Assembly (NCBI RefSeq): GCF_018446385.1
Contig: NC_055991.1
Coordinates: 121,067,794 to 121,131,793 of the forward strand
Source: Zingiber officinale
Lineage: Eukaryota; Streptophyta; Magnoliopsida; Zingiberales; Zingiberaceae
Length of the DNA: 64,000 bases
Direction: 5' to 3'
Part shown: positions 47,182 through 57,068 of the stretch, one piece after another
How the letters are laid out: the number at the start of each line of letters is the position of its first letter
How positions within the stretch are numbered: position 1 is the first letter of the stretch
Notes under the pieces: generated by a model
Seen by the model: only the letters and a program-made list of their open reading frames with translations
Databases searched by the model: none
Told to the model about the DNA's origin: nothing
Translations under genes and position numbers: made by a program

Positions 47182-50100
47182 CCGCGTGTGTGTGTGTGAA
47201 AATTAAAAACCAAATCCATTAGCTAAGCAATTTCTATTCTTAAGTTGTTTGGATATAAAAAAATGAATTCTGAAACATAAGAAATTAATTGAAGCCACTT
47301 CTAAAAAGCAAACTGTTGATGCAGCATGAATTCTCAAAATTTTATGCCAGGTTACAATGCTTGGTCTCACAGAATTACCAAGTTTGGATTGCTCTACAAC
47401 TCTCCAAACTCTTGGAAACAAAATTCAGACCACCACAGAAGAACAATCATGTATACTGGTAGGAAGGTTATGAAAAATATTACTGAATACATAGGGCAAG
47501 AACAAAATTGAAGGCATTAGTAATTAGTTGAACATAATTAGAAATCATACATCCATGTACAGAGTTCAAGAATAGAATACAATCCAATCACAAATAGTTA
47601 GAAACTGCCACTTATTATTGAATTAATTAAAAATACACTTTTTTGGATGAAATAATTAAATATAAAGATATATGACAAAGTTCCACATGCAAAATAAAAC
47701 ATACAGGTCTCTTACAAACAATTGAAGGGCAATGTTTGTACCTCAATGGAAGCAACCTTTTCTGGAAGCATGCGATCGTTACGGTCACCAAGGCCTAAAT
47801 TTCCATAACGACCCCAACCCCATCCATAGAGATCCCCATTTTCTGTAACTGCAGCAGTATGCTCAGCACCCGCAGCGATCATTTTAACATGTATCCCCTA
47901 ATGGTTGCTCAAAAATGTTAGAACAGAAACCTATATGAAGGAGCAATCGCCCACCCACATCTTTGAATAGAAAAAACAAGATATGTAAACATAGTTATTG
48001 ATGCAGGAGATCCAGCAGCACCACCAGTTTATATCCTCTGATACGGCTATATTCCCCTTCGAGCTATGACGAGAAGAAAACGAGGCTATCAACCTCCCTT
48101 TTGGGCCTTGAAGAAGGATGATCAAGACTATCGACAAGGAAGATGACTTGCCCGTGGCCTCCTGACGTGGTTGTGTTCTATTTGGAGTCCGGACAAGGTA
48201 GAATCAGTGGCCGACACGGCCAAGCTCAAGGGAATGACTATGTTGTGACATCATAGTTCACGTGAACTCAATCTCCAAAACTCTAGATTTGGTCTTTTGA
48301 CTTCTCTTTTATTTGTTTCGAATTTTTAAAATTAGTTTTTTTTCTAAAAATTAATTTAGAATTTATCTTTTTTAGGATTAATTTCCTTTTCTGAAAGTAT
48401 GTTTAGATTTTATCTTTTTTTTTAAAAAAATAATTCTTTTTTACTTTTACTTTTTCTGTTGTGACTTTTCTGTTGCAACTTTTTTTTTATTTTTTTATAT
48501 TATTTAAACAATGGTTAGGGCTCTTGTAAAAAGAATGTTGATGTAGATGTTGAGTTTGATTTTGATTAAAATAAAATTTATTTTTGTTTAACCTAGAGGC
48601 GGCTCCTCTTCGTTGGCAAATCCCTTTCTTCCTACGCTTTCTCTGCAATCTCTATTCAAACGTCGCACCCAGAGATTCCTTCACCCGGAGATCCATGGAT
48701 GGTTGTCGTGGTCATGGTCGTGAAAGACAGATTCTGATTGAGGAAATCTCGCACCGTGATAAACAAGTCACTGAGTTATCCCAGCATCTAGCGACACAAG
48801 ATCTTGAAGATCGTGATGTTCATGGTCTAGATCATGACAGATAAGTTCCAACTGAAGAAGTCTCACACTATAATTGTAGTGTCCAAGATCTTAAAGGTCG
48901 TAAGTTCTTTTATTTTAATTTGGATAACAAACTTTTTGAAAAAGATATGGACAAAAAGATCGAAATAATTGGTGATCCAATTTACGACGAAGATGAGATC
49001 AAGACGATTAACGATCCAATTTATGACGATGATGAAATAGAAGAAGTCGATGAAGTTGCTGATGGAGATTTAGCGGATTGTAAAAAGCAGCCAATGAAGA
49101 AACCACAACCCGACGATGGTGAAATATCCCTACAACTTACTGATTTGCACTTCTCAAATCAGCAGCCAGCCAGCCACCCAAGGCAATTTATCCAAAGCAA
49201 CCCAATCGATGGATCTTCTGCTACACAGCTTGTTCAAGGGCAAAATCAACAGACATATGATGTTAAGGACATCATGGGTGTAGCGCAGCCACAAAAACCT
49301 TTGAATATGGAACCCTCTTCATTGTGTAGCCATGGAATAATGCAAGCAAAATTTGGACAAAGTGGTATCGGAATGAATCAAGGAGTCAGTTGCCTTCCTC
49401 TGAAAGGCTGGCCTTTGACAGGAATTGACCAGTTACACCAAAACTTTGCCCCTCAGGCAAACAAGCCCTTTCTACCCAATCAAAGCCAGTATCAACTTCT
49501 ATCGTCTGGACCCCCAAACAGCACTAGCACAGGAAATACTGCAGCACCTTGTGCTAACTCGGGTCCATCAACTCCATCCATCCATACTCCTGGTGATGAT
49601 GCTTCAATGGCTTGCACCTTGCAAAATTCAAGCACTATAGCAAAAAGTTTGATGATGCATGGAACAGATAAATCAGGAAGGGTCTTGTCTTCAAGTTCTC
49701 TGGAAGACTTAGAGACCTTTGGAGATGTTGGTTCATTGGATGATAATGTTGAATCTTATCAGTCAAATGATGATCGAGATGGCAGAGACATATATGCTGC
49801 ACTGAAAAGTAATGCTGAGAATAATGTGGAACCTTTAACTAGTTTTAGTTTTAATGAGGTTAGTTGTATCCAAGCCAATAACAGCAAAGTAGTTTACTAC
49901 AATTTCTCTTCAGATGGAAAATTACTTGCTAGTGCTAGACATGATAAAAAGGTTGTCCTATGCAACATGGAATCCCTGCAAACTATGAACAGTTCCCTAG
50001 AGCACGCTCATATCATTACAGACATCCATTTTCGACCCAATTCAAACCAGTTGACAGAAGTAGATGAATTCGAGGATAAGAATAGCATTCATGATGTCAT

Positions 50101-53100
50101 GCTAGTTGATAGATCGATGAAGATTCCCAAAGTCCATCAACTGCTAGTAGATTTTACAAATTTGGTGCTAGAGGATATTCCTCCTAAGCTACCACCTGAA
50201 ACTACTATGAACTCAAGGACGAGTTCTTTTCAACCTGGAGCGTCTGATGCAGGAGCATCTAGCAACACCACCAGTTTATGTCCTCTGATATGGCTATGCT
50301 CACCTTCGAGCTGTGACGAGAAAAACGAGGACTATCAACCACCCTTTTGGGCCTTAAAGAAGGACGATCGAGATTACTAATAAGGAAAATGCCTTGCCCG
50401 TGGCCTCCTGATGTGGTTGTACTCTATCTGGAGTCCGGACGAGGCGGAATCGGCTTTCTAGCCGACAACGGCCAAGTCGTGCCCAAGGGAACAACCATGT
50501 TATGGTGTCATGGTTCACGTGAACCGAATCTCCAAAACTCTAGATTTGGACTTTTGACTTTTCTTTTATTCGTTTCAAATTTTTAGAATTAGTTTTCTTT
50601 TCTAAAAATTAATTTATATTTTACCTTTTTTTTAAGATTATTTTTCTTTTTTGAAAGCTTGTCTAGATTTTATCCTTTTTTTTAGATTAGTTTTTTTTTT
50701 ACTTTTTCTTTGTCTGTTACGACTTTTTCTTATTTTTTAGGTTATTTAAACAAGAGTTATGACTCTTGTAAAAAGAATGTTGATGTAGATGTTGAGTTTG
50801 GTTTTGATTTGAATAAAATTTATTTTCGTTTAACATAGAGGCGGCTCCTCTTCCTTGGCAAATCCCTTTCTTCCTACGCTTTCTCTGCAACCTTTATTCA
50901 AGCGTCACACCGGAGATTCCTCCCTTGCGTCAGTTATCCAATGTGTCTATTTGAGATTTGGCAAGGAAAAAAAATTCATAATAGTTTGATTGGTGCAAAT
51001 GTAACTTAACCCTCAAGTTTTACCCATTCTCAATAGAATGGACTAGGTGAAATTGAAGTGTTTAAAGTTCAAGCACAAAGAGTTCAGCAGCTTCCTAGTC
51101 AGGTAACCCTATGCAGCACACTAGCAGTTCCGATGTGTCTAGATTAATTTGTTTATTTAACATGACACCATGCAATATTTATTCTAGAAAATGTCTCCAT
51201 AATAACTGTGAAATTATAGGGGAAAATCAACAAAACCTGAGTAGCCTCTTAATCCTATATGTACATTAGATTAGAGGAGGTATATATAGATCCCTGTATA
51301 TGCATATGATGATTCAGGACCTTAACACCTCAAGCTACTTCAAAATTCCTTGGAGGAATGACTTGTAATAATTACATTTATAAATCTAAGACCTCTCAAA
51401 CTGAATAAGGAAATCTGTTTGATCTTTTAAACTAATGAAGGATGAAACAATCTCTTAAGTTTGCACGTTTACTCTAACATAAGAAGAAGAGAAACTTTAC
51501 TTCTTTAATAAAAATTTCATTTTTTTTTAATAAAAAAATTGAAATTAAAGATTGCCTTCCACATTAGTTCCTTCTCTTAAATAGTCAGAAGAGAAACTTT
51601 ACTCAAAGCAAATCAAAACTAGACACATATTTCCTAATCCTTCTCCTATGTATTTTTTTTCCTTGCTCTCTTCTTTCTTTAACTCCATATAAACGAACCC
51701 AATTATAGGCTTGGTTGTTGGTGTTATTATTGTTATCGTCTCTTCTTTCTTTAAATGTTTCTTTCCCTCAAAGAAAATTAAGCCTAAAATGTGTCTGTAA
51801 ACAAGAAGTATAATGTGCTTAATGTACCTGAAAAGCTTGAATCTTTTGTGGTACAAGAGAATCTTCTGTTGTGCCAAGACCAAGTTGCCCGTTTTGGTTC
51901 CGTCCCCAACTATAAATTGAATAGAAAAAAATAAGTTGACAAGTTAACTAAAAATATAAAGGATATGAGAAAGGAAGTTCACAAAGAATCCAAGAGTAAG
52001 TATATAATCTAATTAATGGCTCTCGAAGCTTGTTTACTTAATATATGTATGTTCAAAGCCAAGTTCTTGGGCTCATATTTTTCCAAGCTAGATTTGAGCA
52101 TAGTTAGCCTAGCTAATATACAAGATTGCAACATATAATAGACAAACGTCACAGCAACACTTAAGGTTAGTTAATGACAGAATTGCAATGCTAATAATGC
52201 AAACTATAGATTAGCTGGGTAGTTGAAATAGCTTCCAATTATCATAAATGTAACTGTGATTAGTCAATTTCTTAAGGCCCGATATTATAGTCATTTGGGA
52301 TAGCCTTAAAAATATTACAATACATCAAGAATGATCACAGAAAAGGCCTTTTATATTGTCACTAATGCCACCATCAAATTGTATGACATAGGGATGCAGA
52401 TTGGCCAGAATTGGCAGACTCTGTCACAGTTGCGCATACACATCCAGTTGTGCTTTTTTGGGAAGCAATCTAAATATTAATGCAGAGATAGAATACAAGG
52501 CTATGACTTTATGATCAAATATGGTGCTAACTGAATTAACTAATGATCTGAATGGATCATGCAATTAGATGGTGAAAAGCTGATAATCAAGTTGTTGTGC
52601 ACTTTACTTTTAATCGACTATTTCACAAAGGATAAAAAATATAGCAATCAATTCAAATTGTGAAAGAGATGAGCTTAAAAGAAATCATTTCCTCATTTGT
52701 TAGTTTCAATGATTAGTTAGCACACATGCTGACCAAGTCTTTGAAAATATCTGGAATTGAATATTCTTTGAATTTAAGGGGAGCTTTGAGGGCCTTTTAT
52801 CATGCCTTATTTTGGAACCTTGGTCTAAAGCCCAATATGAGACAAGTTACGGTTTACACTAGGGAGAAATAAAATAGATATGGCATAATCAACAAGGTAA
52901 AATCTATGTACGTAAATAGCTGGAACTGAAATGGGTTGGTGGTGTTGTTCTATAACAGCCATAGGATTCATAGTTGTTTTAGTTGCAATTTTATACTTGT
53001 TTAAATAACATTCTCACAAAAAAAGGTACAAATAAGTGAAGTCATTTCAATCATTATTGCAATGTGCGGACTACTTCAAGTAGTCAAAGCAGAGTTCATT

Positions 53101-55268
53101 ATCACTGATTCATTTTTTGCTTTTGTAACACTTCAATTAATACAATTAGCTACCTTTGCTAACTAATCTTCAAAAAAAAATTGCATTAATATTTCATGTT
53201 AATTAGTCAAACTCTATGAAAACCTATAAATTAAGTTATAAGAGAACGCTTCTTATCAAAAGTTACTTACACAGCCAAAAAAAATAGGTTAACTGAGGAA
53301 AATCAATATAGCTATCTCTATCAACATAATAGCTAAGAGTGACCTTTGCACTTCCCCATTCATAGTCACAGCCAAGCAGTGACTATCTCCACAAGCAATA
53401 TGTCTAATTTGGAGGCCCTGTAATGCCTTGATTGGTTGTGGAGTAAAAACATCACTAGAATTTCCATGGCCTAACCTTCCAAAGTCACCCCTGAAGAAAA
53501 GAAAATGGAAAATCATATAGGAACGATAAACTGCAAACTGTCATTAAACATCATCTCTCCCTTCCAAGCAAGAGCAGGCCAGAGAAATGTCTCTATGCAA
53601 TTGTCATATGCAATGAAAAACTACTTGAGTTATAAATTAAATCTTCTCTAAACAATATCCATTCTCATTAAAAAATAAATACTTCAACATAATCAGTACA
53701 TCTTTTAGGATATGGTTGGTTAGGCTAACCAACTGTGAGATTTAGAATTAGTATATGTTCTATTAAACATAACCTGATTTTACAGAATCTTATAATGGCT
53801 AAGTTTTCACTAGGACTGTAGTTCAGTATGCAATTTATTTTTTACTATATATACTTGTATTGGGCATGGAATTAAATACCAATTCGTGTCACCCGACACA
53901 ACTGGAAAATTTCATTCTAACATCTAGTCAAAACTCAAAACCAGGCAGCATGGTTAATTTACCCTATGACGCCCATGCAGCTTCAGTAGTGCTCTGTATT
54001 TCTAATTTTAATCAACTTATATTTATTAATTAAATAGAGTATTTATTGATTAAATACAGGATTTGCAAATTAATAGTTATTTTTTCAAATCGTCTTTGTC
54101 AGAAATACAATATTAATGATATTTATTAATTAAATCAGTTTTTACAGATTAAGATTTATTAAAATACAATATTTATTAAAAATATAGTTTACAGATTAAT
54201 ATCTATTAAAAACATTCATTTATCTATTAGTCACCATTTGTATATTTAATTATCTTTATAAGTATTATTAAAGTGCGCTGCAACTAATTAATGTAACCAA
54301 ACTTTGATTTACAAAATATTTTAACAATATGATTATGCTCTCTATAATTCAAATAATTGATTGTGTGACTTTTTATTCATAAATCTCTTCATATATAGTG
54401 ATTGTACCACTTGATTAAGATGCAATTCAAGAAATTTATAGAGAAATCATTCTAAACAAAGAGACACTGAACATACCATCCCCAACTATAAACCTGCACA
54501 TCTGATTCGGAATAGGCTATTGTATGATCAGCTCCACAAACTACAGACACAATGCCACGGCTGTCCAGAGCACTTAGTATTGTAGGAAGAAGTCGGTCTT
54601 CAGCATCCCCATGACCCAACTGTCCATCTTCACCCCTGCCCCAGGAGCAGATCACGTCACCAGCTGCGATAAAATTGCCATTAAGTAGGAGTAAAATTGC
54701 CATTCTTATGTCTGAACTATAGCATACATAAGATAACCAGAAGATCTGCAAACTTATTCTAGTAGAGCTAAATTTCCAGAGTAAACTGGCACACTAAAGG
54801 CATCTGCATCGATTTCATCATAGCAATTCATCAATAACGTGAAACGTTGAGAGGTATTGGTATTTAGCTACAAGAGAGTAGCTCCAGAAGTATTATGTCA
54901 AATCAAGGTTGTGATCACATTGTATCTAAGCGGGCGAAGGAACGTCAGGAAAGCTGGAAAGGCAAACAAGGAGGTAGAATAAAAAATAAAGAGCCCATCA
55001 AGTCAAATACAAGGAAAGGTCAATCATCCGAACCACCAAAACTGAAGCGCTCAACTAGCAGGGCACACATTCACGAGGATCCAAGAATTTCAACCTACGC
55101 AAAGCGTAGCTTAACCGGGAACCACCTTCCAAAACAAGGGACGAGATTTCGCTACTCACAGAGCAGCGCGACGGAGTGACTGGCGCCGGCAGAGATGAGC
55201 AGGACCTGGCGAGCCGGCGCAGGATCATCGGCCACGATTTCTGCCCGGCTTTCTTCTTCTTTCGCCAT
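37848..55268 (-). CDS. UVR8: UV-B photoreceptor UVR8
   Basis: Twelve exons, in transcript order: 55160-55268, 54477-54663, 53344-53490, 51828-51909, 47742-47897, 41934-42107, 41007-41078, 40010-40081, 39712-39830, 38166-38254, 38022-38074, 37848-37934. They splice in phase at GT-AG sites into 448 codons; Arabidopsis UVR8 has 440. The product is a seven-bladed RCC1-repeat propeller that senses UV-B as a dimer, becomes monomeric, and signals through COP1. The three GWRHT motifs place tryptophans at 238, 290 and 342, a constant +5 from Arabidopsis W233, W285 and W337, with the neighbouring arginines kept. The C-terminal VP pair is at 416-417 and the protein ends [11 protein letters not shown]. 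Oddities: introns 4 (3.9 kb) and 5 (5.6 kb) are full of insertions; donors after exons 3 and 6 are weak (GTCACT, GTCCTT); and residue 316 is Asp where RCC1 repeats usually have Gly. Confidence 0.97.
42545..42704 (+). mobile_element. Au-type SINE, copy 1 (UVR8 intron 5)
   Basis: A tRNA-derived SINE with a tRNA-like head (GAGCCTTGACGCAATGGTAA), B box GGGTTCGAATCC, and a body with CTCTTGCAAAAAACAGG and CGCATGGCGGGAGCTT. It ends in CCCTTT. The target duplication AAAGATCTGA is exact (42533-42542 and 42705-42714). It is antisense to UVR8. Confidence 0.9.
43113..43420. repeat. 109-bp tandem repeat, three units
   Basis: Units start with GACAAAGTWGTGTAWAAAC at 43113, 43222 and 43331. They are slightly diverged and lie in UVR8 intron 5. 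Confidence 0.85.
43511..44099. mobile_element. Mutator-type inverted-repeat element, copy 1
   Basis: The left end is TGGTTTAAAATCTCG and the right end CGAGATTTTAAACCA. The direct repeat ATCACAATCA flanks it exactly (43501-43510 and 44100-44109), fitting the 9-10-bp duplications of Mutator-like elements. The inside starts GC-rich, and the rest is AT-rich with a TA tract. No transposase. A 138-codon ORF inside is not a recognised gene. It lies in UVR8 intron 5. Confidence 0.8.
44110..45499. other. UVR8 intron 5, plain stretch
   Basis: No coding exon, element or strong repeat was recognised between the two Mutator-type insertions. Confidence 0.5.
45509..46462. mobile_element. Mutator-type inverted-repeat element, copy 2
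   Basis: It starts CATGGTTTAAAGTGTCG, ends AATTTTAAACCT and is flanked by the exact 9-bp duplication TCTCCCAGT (45500-45508 and 46463-46471). Near both ends it shares the motif of 'CCGAAAC/GAAACCTCGACA' sequence with copy 1. The GC-rich inside holds about three units of a roughly 120-bp tandem repeat (about 45640-46010). No transposase is present. It lies in UVR8 intron 5. Confidence 0.8.
46759..47178. repeat. Perfect 210-bp tandem duplication with TA tails
   Basis: The 170 bases 46761-46930 recur without a difference at 46971-47140, each followed by a TA tract. Period 210 bp. It lies in UVR8 intron 5. Confidence 0.9.
47999..48692 (+). repeat. 5' LTR of the LUH-capturing element
   Basis: It matches 50245-50932. 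Landmarks shared in order are CACCACCAGTTTAT, TTTTGGGCCTT, TGCCCGTGGCCTCCTGA, GTTCACGTGAAC, a T-rich stretch, AAAAAGAATGTTGATGTAGA and GAGGCGGCTCCTCTTC. The right boundary is uncertain by several bases because the last 20 bases differ between copies. Confidence 0.85.
48920..50380 (+). CDS. Chimeric gypsy-LUH-gypsy-LTR ORF
   Basis: A 486-codon ORF runs through four parts. Residues 1-60 are acidic with two DPIYD repeats, resembling the gypsy gag-protease linker. Residues about 60-378 match the LUFS-distal and first WD-repeat part of LEUNIG_HOMOLOG co-repressors ([69 protein letters not shown]). Residues about 380-442 resemble the start of gypsy reverse transcriptase ([20 protein letters not shown]). 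The tail is encoded by the 3' LTR. The LisH/LUFS head and most WD repeats are missing, so normal co-repressor function is not expected. The host part lacks introns, implying capture from mRNA. Whether it is translated is unknown. Confidence 0.6.
   Translation: MDNKLFEKDMDKKIEIIGDPIYDEDEIKTINDPIYDDDEIEEVDEVADGDLADCKKQPMKKPQPDDGEISLQLTDLHFSNQQPASHPRQFIQSNPIDGSSATQLVQGQNQQTYDVKDIMGVAQPQKPLNMEPSSLCSHGIMQAKFGQSGIGMNQGVSCLPLKGWPLTGIDQLHQNFAPQANKPFLPNQSQYQLLSSGPPNSTSTGNTAAPCANSGPSTPSIHTPGDDASMACTLQNSSTIAKSLMMHGTDKSGRVLSSSSLEDLETFGDVGSLDDNVESYQSNDDRDGRDIYAALKSNAENNVEPLTSFSFNEVSCIQANNSKVVYYNFSSDGKLLASARHDKKVVLCNMESLQTMNSSLEHAHIITDIHFRPNSNQLTEVDEFEDKNSIHDVMLVDRSMKIPKVHQLLVDFTNLVLEDIPPKLPPETTMNSRTSSFQPGASDAGASSNTTSLCPLIWLCSPSSCDEKNEDYQPPFWALKKDDRDY
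50245..50932 (+). repeat. 3' LTR of the LUH-capturing element
   Basis: It starts TGATGCAGGAG, ends CCCTTGCGTCA and is followed by GTTAT. The chimeric ORF stops inside it at 50378-50380. Confidence 0.87.
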
Positions 55269-57068
55269 CGGAACTTCTCAGCCGCCGCCTCGCTTGATCA
55301 CCTCGCGCTTGATCCGGTGGACAGAAACAAAAGGGGGGGGAAATGGAGCGGGAGGGGACCGCAATGAGTGAGCTACGCAATCTGTTCGGGATGGGGCTCG
55401 GGGCACTAATTGCTTGAGAGGAAGGGAAGGATCGACAATGGTAGAGGCGGAGAATTCCAGTGCTGCCCCTCAACTCATCATCATCGGGATTGGTTGGATG
55501 GAGAACCAGAATTTAATGCGGCGACCGCACAAGTCGTGCTTTGCTTGCCGACCACAAGTTCCTAGGCGCCGTAGTCTTTCACTTGATTTCTGGTGCAGCT
55601 CTCGTCGTTTTCTCGGTTCCCTCCGCAATTAAGAGCGTCCCCATGTAAAATTTTTAAAGAGGTTTGAAATTCTCTCTATATTCGTGAAGTCGGTATTAGA
55701 AGGATGTAGCTGATCTATAATTTTATTTTTAAAGAAAATTTTGAAATAAAAAAATTCTAATATACACGATGTAAAATTTTCAAATTATTTTCTTTATTAT
55801 ATGAAATCATGTAATTATATATTATAAAATGGATCATAAAAAATTATTTATTTAAAATTCTAATTATTGAAGATATTCCAATAAATTTTCAAAATGTTCA
55901 CATGAATGATGTGACATATTAAGATTATAAAAAAAATTATAAAACTCTAACTATTTAACTATTTAAGATGCCTAAGTATACTAATTAACTGATCTGGACT
56001 GGACAACAACCCGAATTATAATAATAATAATTAATATTATTATTATTTTGCGTTTGTCATTGTAATATCATTGTAGATTAATATTATCAAAATAATAATG
56101 TCATTCTTTTGCGTCCAATCAATTAGTTCGTACATAAATTGATAGCTCAGTAGATGTGGGTACCTCAAGGCATATGAACCCATGCCGGTAATTAATATTA
56201 TTGATCACTGACTAAATATTATAGATTTTATAATTAATAATTAGAAAATAATTTAGGATATTATGGACCTTTTAGAAATTTGACAATTCTTATAAAATCA
56301 TTTCCTTAATTAAGTTTCAAATTAATTTTAACTCTTGATTAAATTAAATTTAATTGGCTTAAATTTTAATTACATGAATTAATTTTTAAATTGAACAAAT
56401 TAATTCTTTGTTTATTTCAATTAAATTCTTCTTTAATTAATTAGGAAAATTACATTTTAATTCTCTCATAATTAACCAAGCTAATTAACATTTAATTATC
56501 CACGGAATCTTTCTCAATGCCATACGTAACCGAATTGATTAAAGATCCTAATTCATTAGTTTACACAAGTTTTGATTAACATCTACAATACCATAGATTG
56601 TAGATGACAACTATTTATTATTTTAGAAGTCCTTGCAACAAATAATAATTGTCTAATAATGTCAAGTTGAAGCACCGCCTGCACCTATCCCACATGAAAA
56701 ACCTCATAAATAGTAATGTCTATAAGCATTAAATCATTTGCTACTATATGAAAGGAACGTATGTCACATGCTACAAAGTCTATCTTGAAATTGTTGTATG
56801 ATTAATATTTTATAATTTGTCTCAATTAAACAAAATTCAACTATATCAACTTAGATTAATTGATAAGACCACATGACAATGAAATAGTAGCCAAATTGAG
56901 CATAAAATCCGAAAATGCATCACAAAACATATTATTTTTTCTAAAAATCTTTAACTTTGCAGCAAAAGCCAAGATCTTTCCAGCTAATGCAATCATAATA
57001 AAGCAAGCATATTAGAGGAAGCACATACATACACCACAATGAACTCTAAAGAAATATTTGAATTGGAT
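55269..57068. other. UVR8 upstream region and intergenic spacer
   Basis: The first 370 bp (55269-55640) are GC-rich and probably hold the UVR8 5' untranslated region and core promoter. On the minus strand an upstream ATG at 55473 opens an 82-codon frame overlapping the UVR8 start out of frame; it would matter only if transcription starts upstream of it. The rest is AT-rich without recognised features. The next gene on the same strand ends at 57069. Confidence 0.5.

Larger units (their letters stand above)
47999..50932 (+). mobile_element. LTR element carrying a captured LEUNIG_HOMOLOG fragment
   Basis: A 2.9-kb element sits in UVR8 intron 4, antisense to UVR8, starting 101 bp from exon 5. 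The LTRs (about 47999-48692 and 50245-50932) both start TGATGCAGGAG and are alike throughout. The target duplication GTTAT is exact (47994-47998 and 50933-50937). Inside, in order, are a gypsy-like gag and linker remnant (about 48700-49090), a LEUNIG_HOMOLOG-type cDNA piece (about 49100-50055), and a remnant resembling the start of gypsy reverse transcriptase (ending near 50244). No primer-binding site of the usual kind was found after the 5' LTR. The layout recalls maize Bs1, which carries a host ATPase cDNA. Confidence 0.88.

Noticed and set aside
54895-55179. 94-codon plus-strand ORF
   Set aside because: It is antisense to UVR8 intron 1 and the end of exon 1 and has no domain.
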